DNA of 64,000 nucleotides from Alphaproteobacteria bacterium (GCA_011087645.1 JAALLF010000004.1:1-64000), one strand, 5' to 3'; positions 1 through 9,541 are shown, counted from the stretch's first letter. The notes: a model not told the origin generated them from the letters alone. Numbers and translations: made by a program.

Positions 1-60
1 CCCCAGCAGAACGATTTAACGCTTGTGTTGCATCGATCGGTTGAGGTGACCAGGGTATAA
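1..60 (+). CDS. C-terminal fragment of an ORF, possibly a transposase tail
   Basis: The first 20 codons of the window are open in frame 1 and end in TAA at 58-60, giving a tail that contains DLTLVLHRSVE. The beginning lies outside the window. Its position just before a cluster of inverted TGTCC-type motifs (108-230) would fit the end of a transposase gene next to its terminal repeats, but I do not recognise the family from 19 residues. It could equally be chance. Low confidence. Confidence 0.25.
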   Translation, partial: PQQNDLTLVLHRSVEVTRV

Positions 61-488
61 CGGTTGTGGGTCATACGAAACAATCGCGACGCGCTGTCGG
101 TGTGGTAAACTGTCCCAATAATAAGCATAAATAGGACAGTGCTCACTGTCGCATGGCCCCGCATGTCGCGGATGCCTTCATATTACCGTGCCCCAGCCAA
201 GGAACGCCAAACACTGTAAATGGGACAGTTGCTGCTTTTGTGGCGATTTTGTCTGTCCAAACACACGAAAATCTCTGCCGTGCCGAGACTGTTTAGCCGT
301 TCGATTGATGTCTGAAGCTGGCTATTTTTAGCCGTCGACAGATCACGACCGCTTTTGGGGTCGAAGTAGACGAAATCCGGCGATAGGCGGACATAGAACC
401 GTGGATCTTATGGCCTACCACCGGCCCCGATCCGGGTTTTGACCGGGATCAAGTCAGCGGCAGCGGCTGCGCTATTGCGGATGCCCCT
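61..488. other. Gene-free stretch at the left edge
   Basis: No convincing reading frame is seen on either strand across these 428 bases. The only structure noticed is the set of TGTCC/GGACA motifs at 108-230. Together with the possible transposase tail before it, this looks like the edge of a decayed or incomplete mobile element. Confidence 0.4.
108..230. repeat. Inverted TGTCC-type motifs, possible mobile-element end
   Basis: AACTGTCCCA at 109-118 has an exact inverted partner TGGGACAGTT at 221-230. Between them lie further partial copies (GGACAGT near 134-140 and ACTGTC near 145-150). Clusters of short inverted and repeated motifs are typical of transposon ends carrying several transposase sites. 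No intact transposase is present in the window, so the identity of the element is unknown. Confidence 0.35.
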
Positions 489-833
489 CTAGCCACACTC
501 AGGCCAGATGCTCGTGCCAATTACAAAGAGCCCCAAACCACTAGTTTGCGACCTGTCCCGCAGAAGAACTGATTCGAGCATTACCCCGACCATTTTTTCG
601 ATCCTCGGTCTCTTGCGCCCCTCATTGTGCTTGTTGAATAGAAGGTCCGCATCTCCGGTTAACCGCCCGCACGTGACAATGACCAGAACATCTACAGCGG
701 GAGGTTCGTCAGGGTGGCCTCCCAGTTGCTGCTCCATCACAGTCTTTAGTGCCTCCGCAATTGCCTGCATTGGATTCCGATCGACACCATTGACGAAAAC
801 TTTGGGTCCTCGTTTGAGGCAGGGGCCACCCAA
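489..833 (-). CDS. Hypothetical protein (orphan)
   Basis: An open frame of 114 codons whose translation looks protein-like: a hydrophobic strand (VDVLVIVTCGRL), a charged stretch (NKHNEGRKRPRIEK) and a second hydrophobic strand (SGLGLFVIGTSI) near the C-terminus. The listed start is TTG. An internal ATG lies at 770 (codon 22), and the true N-terminus is unclear. I do not recognise a family. It sits between the possible mobile-element end and tRNA-His, a typical place for accessory cargo. The plus-strand frame over the same bases is Ser/Arg/Pro-rich and looks like the shadow. It may be a truncated gene. Confidence 0.4.
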   Translation of the reverse strand: MGGPCLKRGPKVFVNGVDRNPMQAIAEALKTVMEQQLGGHPDEPPAVDVLVIVTCGRLTGDADLLFNKHNEGRKRPRIEKMVGVMLESVLLRDRSQTSGLGLFVIGTSIWPECG

Positions 834-1056
834 AGGTATTGGTTTTCTGCCGATGCGGACTTTGCCTGCTCTAATAGACGGTCACCTGCCTGATGCGGAT
901 TTCTTGCTCTTAATTGATACGGGCATTTTGATATCAGTCGATTTAAGTATGATGGCCGGCGACGGGCTGGAACCGCCCTTTGTTACACGGTTTGTTACAT
1001 ATTCTCGTTTTACGAAAAATGAAGCGGGGCAAAGCTGCCCTAACTATTTGAAAAAT

Positions 1057-1134
1057 TGGGGTGGCTGATGGGATTTGAACCCACGGCCTCCTGGACCACA
1101 ACCAGGCGCTCTAACCAACTGAGCTACAGCCACC
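1057..1134 (-). tRNA. tRNA-His (GTG anticodon)
   Basis: Read on the minus strand, the sequence folds as a cloverleaf. An eight-base acceptor GGTGGCTG pairs with CAGCCACC, including the extra G-1:C73 pair diagnostic of tRNA-His. The D-arm is followed by a CCTGG/CCAGG anticodon stem with loop TTGTGGT (anticodon GTG), and a T-arm GTGGG-TTCAAAT-CCCAT. CCA is encoded at 1059-1057. Its 3' end faces the gene-poor left edge, the orientation expected if an element had integrated at this tRNA. Confidence 0.97.
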
Positions 1135-1209
1135 GCCGAGAAGTGGGGTTGTGTAGTCCCCCACCCCGGTCGCCGTCAAGCCGTCTGGGCGCCGTGTTTT
1201 ATCGGCGAA

Positions 1210-2049
1210 TTACTTTTCCGCCTCGTAGGCGGCGAATTCGACCAGACCGACATTGCCGCCATTGCTGGAGACCACGTCGAGGCGCAGCGATTTGGCCGTA
1301 ACGTCGATATCAAAGCGATGGGGTTTGGCGGCATCGGGTAACTCGAAAGGTCCCAGCACTTCGCCGCTGTCCGTGGTCAGCGTGAACTTGAATATCCGCG
1401 CGGTGTTGTTGCTCATGGAGCGGGTCCATACTTCGACCGCGCCGAGCCTGGCCTCGCGCGCCAAGGCGATTTCGACAAAGCCGCCATCGCCGTCGCCGTT
1501 CGACGACCATTCGGTGGTGCGGCTTCCGTCGATGGCGCTGTCGGCGCCCCACGACCCATCGTTGGGGCCGGACCCGAAATTGCTGCTGACATCGACGATG
1601 CGGCCGCCGGCGTCGAGGCTGGCCAGGTTGAGCGGGCCGGCCGGGGCGGCCCTGGGCGTACGGAAGGTCATCACCGCACTGGCGTATAGGGTGCCGTCGA
1701 CCGCCGTGCCCTGGACGCGGTAGTGATATTCGGTGTCCGGCTTGAGGCCGGATAGCGCGGGGTGATGATCAGTGTGGGCGCCGCCATTCATGTCCTGATC
1801 CACGGCGATCTGGCCGAAAGCGGGGGTTTCGCCGTAGACCACGGAACACGCCAACGGGATGCTGGAGACGAATAGCAAGGTGCCGTCCTGGCCGCTCAAA
1901 TCGGTGATGCGCGGCGGTCCGTCAGCAAAGACGTCCTCGATGGGGCGGATATTCAGCTCCGGCGTCTTGGCCGATTGCGCGGATGTTGGGTGTACCGCGA
2001 AGAGTAGAACGGTCGCGGAGAGAAAGGCTGCGGCAATAAGCTTGATCAT
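1210..2049 (-). CDS. Secreted protein with FN3-like and F5/8 type C (discoidin) domains
   Basis: 279 residues. An N-terminal signal peptide (MIKLIAAAFLSATVLLF, cleavage likely after TSAQS) precedes a fibronectin-III-like domain, in which LKPDTEYHYRVQG around residues 100-115 is the classic FN3 strand signature. The C-terminal half has a discoidin-like fold (AIDGSRTTEWSSNGDGDGGFVEI, then RLGAVEVWTR), typical of carbohydrate or surface binding. No enzymatic domain is seen. Start ATG 2049 is chosen because AAGGAG lies 5 bases upstream; the longer frame to 2073 lacks such a site. Likely periplasmic or surface-exposed. The ligand is unknown. Confidence 0.75.
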   Translation of the reverse strand: MIKLIAAAFLSATVLLFAVHPTSAQSAKTPELNIRPIEDVFADGPPRITDLSGQDGTLLFVSSIPLACSVVYGETPAFGQIAVDQDMNGGAHTDHHPALSGLKPDTEYHYRVQGTAVDGTLYASAVMTFRTPRAAPAGPLNLASLDAGGRIVDVSSNFGSGPNDGSWGADSAIDGSRTTEWSSNGDGDGGFVEIALAREARLGAVEVWTRSMSNNTARIFKFTLTTDSGEVLGPFELPDAAKPHRFDIDVTAKSLRLDVVSSNGGNVGLVEFAAYEAEK

Positions 2050-2267
2050 CGGAACTCCTTCGGCGGGTCGCATGGTTGATCCTACGTAACGCTATATTAG
2101 AGAAACAGTATATTATGAGATGCTAAGACATGTCATTTCACTATTCGGTGAAAACGGTCGGTTGGATGGGGTTACCGACGCCAATAATTTTTGCTCCGGC
2201 CGGGCCGTTGCGCCATATTGCGCCCTGCCCGGCAGCACCGCCGCCTAATCAATAAAGAGCCCGCACC

Positions 2268-3437
2268 ATGCTGCAACTCGCAGAGAATATTTCCCGCTTG
2301 GGAACCGAGTCCGCCTTTGAAGTGTTGGCCCGCGCCGAAGCGTTGCGTCAGCAAGGACACGACATCATCAATCTGGGCATCGGCCAGCCCGATTTTCGCA
2401 CCCCCGATCATATCGTCGAGGCGGCGGTGAAGGCGCTGCATGACGGCCATCACGGCTATACCCCGGCGCCGGGTATCCTGGGCCTGCGCGAAGCGGTGGC
2501 CGCCGATATTCAGCGCACCCGGGGCGTCGCCGTCGACCCCGATCACCTGGTTTGTGTGCCCGGCGGCAAGGTGACCATGTTCTTCGCCATTTTGATGTTC
2601 GGCGAACCGGGCGCCGAGATCATGTATCCCAATCCGGGTTTCCCGATCTATGAATCGGTCATCAACTATTCCGGCGCCAAGGCCGTCCCCATCCCGTTGA
2701 TCGAAGAAAAAGATTTTTCCTTCGACGCCGAGGAGGTGCTGTCGCTGATCACACCGAACACGCGGTTGATGATTCTCAACACACCGACCAATCCGACCGG
2801 CGGTGCGGTGCCACGCGAAGAGATGGAAAAGCTAGTTGCCGGTCTCGAGCGCCACCCCCATGTGGCGATCCTGTCGGACGAGATTTATTCGCAGATGACT
2901 TATGACGGCCACGAACATGTCAGCCTGCTGGAATTCGAAAGCCTGCGCGACCGGCTGATTCTGCTCGACGGTTGGAGCAAGACTTACGCCATGACCGGCT
3001 GGCGCCTGGGTTATGCGCTGTGGCCGGAAGCCCTGGTCGACCATGCCACCCGGTTGGCGATCAACTGCCATTCTTGCGTCAACGCGGCCACCCAGTTCGC
3101 CGGCATGGCGGCCCTGCAAGGCCCGCAGGATTCGGTGCACGAGATGGTCGCCGCCTTCGATGAACGGCGCGCGGTCATCGTCGATGGCCTGAATGCTATC
3201 CCCGGATTTTCGTGCCGCACGCCGAACGGCGCCTTCTACGCCTTCCCCAACATTACGGGAACCGGCCGCACCGCCCGCGAAATTCAGGATACGCTTTTGG
3301 AGAAAGCCGGCGTGGCGACCGTCGCCGGCACCAGCTTTGGCCATCTGGGCGAAGGCTATGTGCGGTTTTCATACGCCAATTCTGTCGATAATATCCGCAC
3401 CGCGTTGACCCGTGTCGCCGAGACCCTCGCCGGCTAG
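2268..3437 (+). CDS. Class I/II PLP-dependent aminotransferase
   Basis: 389 residues, full length for fold-type I aminotransferases. The N-terminal substrate motif NLGIGQPDF is at residues 35-43, NTPTNPTGG at 171-179, SDEIYSQM around 203-210, and the PLP Schiff-base lysine is K238 in SKTYAMTGWRLGY. A C-terminal Arg-containing motif (GYVRFSYA) should bind the substrate carboxylate. The family includes aspartate, alanine and arginine-pyruvate transaminases, and the specificity cannot be read here. The gene stands alone, upstream of glnB on the same strand but separated by about 220 bases that hold the glnB promoter. Confidence 0.9.
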   Translation: MLQLAENISRLGTESAFEVLARAEALRQQGHDIINLGIGQPDFRTPDHIVEAAVKALHDGHHGYTPAPGILGLREAVAADIQRTRGVAVDPDHLVCVPGGKVTMFFAILMFGEPGAEIMYPNPGFPIYESVINYSGAKAVPIPLIEEKDFSFDAEEVLSLITPNTRLMILNTPTNPTGGAVPREEMEKLVAGLERHPHVAILSDEIYSQMTYDGHEHVSLLEFESLRDRLILLDGWSKTYAMTGWRLGYALWPEALVDHATRLAINCHSCVNAATQFAGMAALQGPQDSVHEMVAAFDERRAVIVDGLNAIPGFSCRTPNGAFYAFPNITGTGRTAREIQDTLLEKAGVATVAGTSFGHLGEGYVRFSYANSVDNIRTALTRVAETLAG

Positions 3438-3569
3438 GCCAAAACTTGCGCTGCTGATTATTTCATCACCCTGCTTATTTTCTAGGCATCTATCACGCGA
3501 TAAAACAGACAAACACCGGACAAGCGAAGACAGAGGCCAAATGGTTGCCCGCTTTCGGGGCACTCGGGA

Positions 3570-3588
3570 TTTGGCACAGTTCGTGCTT
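3570..3588 (+). promoter_or_regulatory. Sigma-54 (RpoN) -24/-12 promoter for glnB-glnA
   Basis: TTGGCACAGTTCGTGCTT has GG at 3573-3574 and GC at 3585-3586 with exactly 10 bases between, matching the RpoN consensus TGGCAC-N5-TTGCW. It lies about 70 bases before the glnB start, leaving a leader of about 60 bases. NtrC-activated sigma-54 promoters in front of glnBA are established in alphaproteobacteria. I did not find an obvious palindromic NtrC site upstream. Confidence 0.75.
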
Positions 3589-3593
3589 ATTAA

Positions 3594-3995
<402 letters not shown>

Positions 3996-4080
3996 AAATA
4001 TTCGTTCCGGGGTTGTCGTCCCGGCGCGGGAACCATAAACCACATCCAAGTAACGAAAACCGACAGGGGGTACCCAAACA

Positions 4081-5490
4081 ATGTCCGATGCTCAAACAAT
4101 CATGGATATGATCAAGGAGCATGGCGTCGAATTCGTCGATCTCCGCTTCACCGACCCACGGGGCAAGTGGCAGCATACAGCGCAGCACGTTTCGACGGTC
4201 AATGACGACTTCTTCACCGATGGCATCATGTTCGACGGCTCGTCGATCGCCGGCTGGAAGGCGATCAACGAGTCCGACATGACGCTAATGCCCGATCTGG
4301 CGACAGCGACCATGGATCCGTTTACCGCGCAGCCGCAATTGATCCTGTTCTGCGACGTGCTCGAGCCGACCACCGGCGAGCCCTATGCGCGCGACCCGCG
4401 CAGCACGGCGAAGAAGGCGGAAGCCTATATGCGCTCGACCGGCGCCGGCGATACCGCCTATTTTGGCCCCGAAGCCGAATTCTTCGTGTTTGACGATGTG
4501 CGCTTCGATGTGTCGATGAACCAGACCTTCTATCAGATCGACAGCGACGAAGGTCCCTACAACACCGGTAGCGATTTTCCGGAAGGTAATTCGGGTCATC
4601 GGCCGGGCGTCAAGGGCGGCTATTTCCCGGTGGCGCCAGTAGATTCCATGACCGATCTGCGCGCCGAAATGGTGACCCAGATGATCGCCATGGGTCTGGC
4701 GATGGAAAAGCATCACCATGAAGTGGCGCCGAGCCAGAACGAGTTGGGCCAAAAGTTCGACACGTTGGTAACCACCGCCGACCAGATGCAAATTTATAAG
4801 TATGTGGTGCAGATGGTGGCGCACCAGTACGGCAAGACCGCGACCTTCATGCCGAAGCCGGTGCTCGACGATAACGGCTCGGGCATGCATGTCCATCAGT
4901 CGATCTGGAAGGACGGCAAGCCGCTGTTCGCCGGATCGGGCTATGCCGATCTGTCGGAAACCGCGCTGTATTATATCGGTGGCATCATCAAGCATGCCCG
5001 CGCCATCAACGCCTTCACCAATCCGACCACCAATTCGTACAAGCGCTTGGTGCCGGGCTTCGAGGCGCCGGTCCTGCTGGCCTATTCAGCCCGCAACCGT
5101 TCGGCGTCGTGCCGCATTCCCTTCGCCGCCAGCCCCAACGGCAAGCGCGTCGAAGTTCGTTTCCCTGACGCTATGGCGAATTCCTACCTGGCCTTCTCCG
5201 CCATGTTGATGGCCGGCCTCGACGGTATCGACAATAAGATCCATCCGGGCGATCCCATGGACAAGGACCTCTACGATCTGCCGGCGGAGGAACTGGCCGG
5301 GGTGCCGACCGTTTGCTCGTCGCTGCGCCAGGCGATGGAATCGTTGGATACGGATCGGGACTTCTTGAAAAAGGGCGACGTCTTCACCGACACCCAGATC
5401 GATGGCTATCTCGAGCTCAAGGAAGAAGAGACCTTGGCCTTCGAGCAAGCGCCCCATCCGATCGAATTCAAGATGTACTATTCGTCGTAG
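4081..5490 (+). CDS. glnA: Type I glutamine synthetase
   Basis: 469 residues, the standard length of bacterial GSI-beta. It makes glutamine from glutamate, ammonia and ATP as a cytosolic dodecamer. Visible motifs: [11 protein letters not shown] (latch loop), [11 protein letters not shown] with metal-binding Glu, [15 protein letters not shown], the ATP-binding region [10 protein letters not shown], and the adenylylation loop [11 protein letters not shown] with Tyr398, the target of GlnE. The adenylylation Tyr places it in the covalently regulated class. An SD-like GGGGG lies just before the ATG. Probably co-transcribed with glnB. A palindromic repeat pair follows the stop codon. Confidence 0.97.
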   Translation: MSDAQTIMDMIKEHGVEFVDLRFTDPRGKWQHTAQHVSTVNDDFFTDGIMFDGSSIAGWKAINESDMTLMPDLATATMDPFTAQPQLILFCDVLEPTTGEPYARDPRSTAKKAEAYMRSTGAGDTAYFGPEAEFFVFDDVRFDVSMNQTFYQIDSDEGPYNTGSDFPEGNSGHRPGVKGGYFPVAPVDSMTDLRAEMVTQMIAMGLAMEKHHHEVAPSQNELGQKFDTLVTTADQMQIYKYVVQMVAHQYGKTATFMPKPVLDDNGSGMHVHQSIWKDGKPLFAGSGYADLSETALYYIGGIIKHARAINAFTNPTTNSYKRLVPGFEAPVLLAYSARNRSASCRIPFAASPNGKRVEVRFPDAMANSYLAFSAMLMAGLDGIDNKIHPGDPMDKDLYDLPAEELAGVPTVCSSLRQAMESLDTDRDFLKKGDVFTDTQIDGYLELKEEETLAFEQAPHPIEFKMYYSS

Positions 5491-5520
5491 GGCGAGGTCT
5501 GTACGGACAACCAAAAACCC

Positions 5521-5631
5521 CCTCGTCCTTCGAGACGGGCCTATCGGCCCTCCTCAGGATGAGGGGTTAGTTTTCACCAATAAAGATTACCTCATCCTGA
5601 GGAGCGATCGCTGATCGCGTCTCGAAGGATG
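5521..5631. repeat. Facing pair of palindromic intergenic repeats
   Basis: Two palindromic units share arms of the type CTTCGAGACG and CAGGATGAGG. The first (5521-5564) has a GGCCTATCGGCC-type core and the second (5590-5631) a GCGATCGCTGATCGC-type core, separated by about 25 bases. The whole arrangement is itself an inverted repeat between the convergent 3' ends of glnA and the DUF427 gene, so its transcript could form large hairpins and end transcription both ways. An almost identical arrangement occurs at 56739-56844. Confidence 0.85.
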
Positions 5632-5644
5632 CGTGACCGTTAGT

Positions 5645-6442
5645 CTACGACCATTTGGTTTTCGGCTTTTCCTCGGCCACACCGTCGATATAGACCGCGT
5701 CGACTTTCTCGTTGAAGAAGCACAGATAGTCTTTGATCCGGGCGCTTTCATGCACCGGATCGGTGTAGAACCAAACGATATCCTCGTGCACCGCGTCGCC
5801 CACCTTCACCGAGTGGTAACTGGCGGCGCCCTTGTAGGGGCACTGGGTGCTGGTCTTCGACGCCAGCAGTTCGGCGCTGACATCTTCGCGGGGAATGTAA
5901 TAGCGGGTCGGCAGGTTGGTTTCGAACAGGAACCGCGCGCGGCTAGTTTCCGCCACGGTCTCGCCACCCAACTCGATGCGCACGGGCCGCGAGCTGTCGA
6001 GGATGTCGACGCGCACCCTGGGGCTGCGGGCGTGGACGAACACTTCCTCGTCTTCCTCGAACCATTGGTCGACCCGGTTCCAATACAGCGCCACATAGTC
6101 CTTCAGGCCGGCGACCTCATCGAAGGGCCGTTCATAGGTCCACACGGCGTTCTCCGCGGTTTGGCCGTTGATCTCGATTGAGAAATAATTAGCGTCGCCC
6201 TTGAACGGGCAATGGGTGGCGTTGTCGGTGGGCGTCAGCCGGTCCATGGCCACGTCGGCGCGGGGGAAGTAATAGACCGGGACGTGGCGGGATTCGTACA
6301 GGATTAGCGCATTGGTCGTATCGATGATGTCTTCGCCGGCGAAGGTCACCCGCACCCGCTTCGGGCTGGGTTCGAATTCGATGATATGCTGGGGGTTGTC
6401 GATATAGCCGGGGCCGGGCCCCGCGGTTTCGCTGGTGCTCAT
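5645..6442 (-). CDS. Tandem DUF427 domain protein
   Basis: 265 residues comprising two copies of the DUF427 fold. Each copy has a strand run ending in YYFPRADV or YYIPREDV, followed by the family motif CPFKGDANYFS (copy 1, about residue 74) or CPYKGAASYHS (copy 2), and a closing Y/W-rich strand. The biochemical function of DUF427 is not established. Start ATG 6442 has GGAGGA just upstream and overlaps the preceding stop as ATGA. It is the last gene of a three-gene operon with a secreted protein and an acyl-CoA thioesterase. Confidence 0.85.
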   Translation of the reverse strand: MSTSETAGPGPGYIDNPQHIIEFEPSPKRVRVTFAGEDIIDTTNALILYESRHVPVYYFPRADVAMDRLTPTDNATHCPFKGDANYFSIEINGQTAENAVWTYERPFDEVAGLKDYVALYWNRVDQWFEEDEEVFVHARSPRVRVDILDSSRPVRIELGGETVAETSRARFLFETNLPTRYYIPREDVSAELLASKTSTQCPYKGAASYHSVKVGDAVHEDIVWFYTDPVHESARIKDYLCFFNEKVDAVYIDGVAEEKPKTKWS

Positions 6443-6837
6443 GATTGTCCTCCTGCCGGGCGGGCTTCGCCCGTTTTCATGTCGATTTCCATTTCCGCGC
6501 CACCATAGCCGTGCACTTTGTCGTGGGCGCGCACCCGCACCTTGGGCATGTCGGCGGGAATGCGCACGCCGCCGAGGCTGCGGGTAAACGGCTGTTCGTT
6601 GTCGTGGGGATGGGCCAGCACCCGCGTATCGATCACCGTGCCATCCGGGGCGACCACGTCCCATTTATCGGCGTAATGGTCCCAGCCGGCATCGGCGTGG
6701 CGCACGGTGACGCTGAACTGGTAGGTGCCGCCGCGCTCGGTCATGCGCACTCCGACGACGTCGGCCTCGCCGGCAAGGGCGGCGCCGGCAATTATCGTGG
6801 TTGCGGTCGCGACAATGATCGAGGTTAGGTATCTCAT
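6439..6837 (-). CDS. Small secreted protein, unknown function
   Basis: 132 residues starting at ATG 6837. A clear signal peptide (MRYLTSIIVATATTIIAGAALAGEA) is followed by a compact beta-rich domain (YQFSVTVRHADAGWDHYADKW, VDTRVLAHPHDNEQPFTRSL). His and Asp residues are frequent, but no metal motif can be assigned. The start codon overlaps the stop of the upstream thioesterase, and its own stop overlaps the DUF427 start (both ATGA). This arrangement implies translational coupling. I do not recognise a named family. Periplasmic by inference. Confidence 0.8.
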   Translation of the reverse strand: MRYLTSIIVATATTIIAGAALAGEADVVGVRMTERGGTYQFSVTVRHADAGWDHYADKWDVVAPDGTVIDTRVLAHPHDNEQPFTRSLGGVRIPADMPKVRVRAHDKVHGYGGAEMEIDMKTGEARPAGGQS

Positions 6838-7250
6838 GCTTCCTCCATGCCCTGGGCGATCTTGCGGGGTCGGCCGTCGGCCCCTATTGCCACATAAGTG
6901 AAGATCCCTTCGGTCACTTTTTCGCGCTCGAAACTCTTGGCCCGATGGGCCCAGGCTTCGATGCGATAGGTCATCGAGGTGGTGCCGGTTTTTGTCAGCT
7001 CGGCGTAACACGACACCACGTCGCCGACTTTGACCGGCTTGCGGAAGGTCATGGTCTCGACCGCGATGGTGACGGTGCGGCCGCCGGAATACACCCGTCC
7101 GGCGATGCCGCCGGCGATATCCATCTGCGACAACAGCCAGCCGCCGAAAATGTCGCCGTTGGCGTTGGTATCGGCGGGCATGGCGACGGTTTGAATAAAA
7201 AGCTCGCCATGGGGCGCTTCGATCTGGTCTGAATTGGGCGACTCTGCCAT
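6834..7250 (-). CDS. Acyl-CoA thioesterase, YciA-type hotdog fold
   Basis: 138 residues. The hotdog signature is visible: MPADTNANGDIFGGWLLSQMD around residues 24-44 contains the catalytic Asp and Gly turn, followed by VETMTFRKPVKVGDVV. Family members hydrolyse acyl-CoAs to free acid and CoA in the cytosol, and substrate range cannot be read from the sequence. ATG 7250 is preceded by GGAGAG at a good distance; the longer frame to 7292 lacks support. First gene of the coupled operon, and divergent from parE with about 100 bases between. Confidence 0.9.
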   Translation of the reverse strand: MAESPNSDQIEAPHGELFIQTVAMPADTNANGDIFGGWLLSQMDIAGGIAGRVYSGGRTVTIAVETMTFRKPVKVGDVVSCYAELTKTGTTSMTYRIEAWAHRAKSFEREKVTEGIFTYVAIGADGRPRKIAQGMEEA

Positions 7251-7349
7251 TAAAACTCTCCTGCCCTTGGCGAATCTCGCGCCGGCGCGCACATAGGATA
7301 GCGTATTCCACGGTCCGGGTACGCCGCATCAGTTAGGACATAATAGGAA

Positions 7350-9392
7350 TTGGTCAAAGTGGCGAAGGCAGCCAAGAAGAAAACAGCCGATCTGTTCGAC
7401 GAAGTCCCGGCCAAGTCTGGCGCGCCGGCGAAGAAGACGCGTGGCTACACGGCGAAGGATATCGAGGTCCTGGAAGGGCTGGAGCCGGTCCGCAAGCGGC
7501 CGGGCATGTATATCGGCGGTACCGACGAGCGCGCTTTGCACCATCTGGCTGCCGAAGTGCTCGACAATGCCATGGACGAGGCCGTGGCCGGCCATGCCGA
7601 CCGTATCGATGTGGCGCTGGCCGACGATGGTAGCCTGACAGTTACCGACAACGGGCGCGGCATTCCCGTCGACGTCCACCCGAAATACAAGAAATCGGCG
7701 CTTGAGGTGATCCTCACAACGCTGCATTCCGGCGGCAAGTTCGGCGACAAGGTCTACGAGACTTCGGGCGGTCTCCACGGCGTCGGCGTCAGCGTGGTCA
7801 ATGCCCTGTCGGAAAGCCTGCATGTGGAGGTCGCGCGCGACCGCCAGCTCTGGGCGCAGGATTACCAACGGGGCAAACCGACGGGCAAGCTTAAGAAGCT
7901 CAAAGCCGCCCCGAACAGGCGCGGCACCTCGATCACCTTCCTGCCGGACAGTGAAGTGTTCGGCGAAGAGTTGCGGCTCCAACCGCGCCGGCTCTACGAA
8001 ATGGCGCGCTCGAAGGCCTATCTGTTTCGCGGCGTGCAAATCCGCTGGTCCTGCCCCGAGAAACTCGCCGACGGCGCCAAGGTGCCGGCCAAGGAAACCT
8101 TGCACTTCCCTGGCGGCATTCTCGACTATCTGCGCTCAACTGTCGGCGACCGGCCCCTGGTCGGCGCGGCGATATTCAGCGGCCGCACCGATTTAAACGG
8201 CACCAAGGGCCAGGTCGAATGGGCGATTTGCTGGCCGACCGACGGCGACGGGTTCGTCAATTCCTACTGCAATACGGTGCCGACGCCGGAAGGCGGCAGC
8301 CATGTCGCCGGCATCCGCGCGGCGCTGACCAAGGGGCTGAAAAGCTACGGCGAGCTGACCAACAATAAACGCGCCAGCCGGGTTACCGCCGACGATATCT
8401 TCGATGGCGTGAGCATCATGTTGTCGCTGTTCATCGGCGAGCCGCAATTCCAGGGTCAGACCAAGGAACGCCTGTCGATGCCGGAAGCCGCCCGGGTGGT
8501 CGAGGCGCAAGTGAAAGACCATTTCGATCTATTTCTGTCGGGCGATCCGGGCACCGCGGACGCGTTGCTCGACTGGGCGATCGAGCGAGCCGAGGAGCGC
8601 CGCCGGCGGCGCGAAAACCGGGAGCTGGCGCGCAAGTCGGCAACCCGCAAGGTCCGCCTGCCCGGCAAGCTGGCCGACTGTTCGCGCAGTACGGCGGAAG
8701 GCACCGAGCTGTTTATCGTCGAGGGCGATAGCGCCGGGGGGTCGGCAAAACAGGCGCGCAACCGCGAAACCCAGGCGATCCTGCCGTTGCGCGGCAAAAT
8801 CCTCAACGTTGCCAGCGCCACCGCCGACAAGCTGGCGGCCAATCAGGAACTGCGCGACCTGATCCAGGCGTTGGGCTGCGGTTCGGGTAAGAGCTTCGAT
8901 CTAAGCAAGCTGCGCTACGAACGCATCGTCATCATGACCGACGCCGATGTGGACGGCGCCCATATCGCGTCCCTGCTGATGACGTTCTTCTATCGTGAGA
9001 TGCCTAAACTGGTCACCGACGGGCATTTGTATCTCGCGGTGCCGCCGCTTTATCGCCTGTCGCGCGGCGGCGAGGTGCGCTACGCCATCGACGATAAGGC
9101 GCGCGAGCAATTAATGGCCGACGTGTTTTCCGGCACTGGCAAAGTCGAAATCAGCCGCTTTAAGGGGCTGGGCGAAATGCCGCCGGCCCAGCTCAAAGAA
9201 ACCACCATGAACCCGGACAAGCGGGTATTGATCCAGGTCATGTTGCCGCGGGCGACGACGGCGGATAAAGGCGAGGCCAAGGAAGCCAAGGTAACGGCGC
9301 AACTGGTCGAACAGCTAATGGGACGTAAACCGGAAAAGCGATTTGCCTATATCCAGGAAAATGCCCGCTTTGTTGACGACGTCGACGTTTAG
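7350..9392 (+). CDS. parE: DNA topoisomerase IV subunit B
   Basis: 680 residues, the usual length for alphaproteobacterial ParE and shorter than typical GyrB. The GHKL ATPase domain shows KRPGMYIGG (about residues 49-57), EVLDNAMDEA and SGGLHGVGVSVVNALS. The TOPRIM domain has EGDSAGGSAKQARNR and a DADVDGAHI metal motif, and the C-terminus has RFKGLGEMPP. With ParC it decatenates sister chromosomes. The frame opens at TTG 7350; GTG at 7353 or 7359 is equally possible because no single strong ribosome site decides. GyrB is the main alternative, but length and the Lys/Ala-rich N-terminus favour ParE. Confidence 0.9.
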   Translation: MVKVAKAAKKKTADLFDEVPAKSGAPAKKTRGYTAKDIEVLEGLEPVRKRPGMYIGGTDERALHHLAAEVLDNAMDEAVAGHADRIDVALADDGSLTVTDNGRGIPVDVHPKYKKSALEVILTTLHSGGKFGDKVYETSGGLHGVGVSVVNALSESLHVEVARDRQLWAQDYQRGKPTGKLKKLKAAPNRRGTSITFLPDSEVFGEELRLQPRRLYEMARSKAYLFRGVQIRWSCPEKLADGAKVPAKETLHFPGGILDYLRSTVGDRPLVGAAIFSGRTDLNGTKGQVEWAICWPTDGDGFVNSYCNTVPTPEGGSHVAGIRAALTKGLKSYGELTNNKRASRVTADDIFDGVSIMLSLFIGEPQFQGQTKERLSMPEAARVVEAQVKDHFDLFLSGDPGTADALLDWAIERAEERRRRRENRELARKSATRKVRLPGKLADCSRSTAEGTELFIVEGDSAGGSAKQARNRETQAILPLRGKILNVASATADKLAANQELRDLIQALGCGSGKSFDLSKLRYERIVIMTDADVDGAHIASLLMTFFYREMPKLVTDGHLYLAVPPLYRLSRGGEVRYAIDDKAREQLMADVFSGTGKVEISRFKGLGEMPPAQLKETTMNPDKRVLIQVMLPRATTADKGEAKEAKVTAQLVEQLMGRKPEKRFAYIQENARFVDDVDV

Positions 9393-9541
9393 AGAAACCC
9401 AACTAATAAGTGGACGCGACCCTCAATTCGGTCACATTCGTGTGCCTTCTTGGTCGTCGATGAAATAATTTTGACGCTGATCTGTTTATTTCCCCAAAGA
9501 GCAAACCATATCTGGTGTAACAACTTGGAGGGATATTGGTC

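Noticed and set aside
508..1068. 186-codon plus-strand frame at the left edge
   Set aside because: Translation is Ser/Arg/Pro-rich and shadow-like, runs into tRNA-His, and the opposite strand gives a more protein-like frame.
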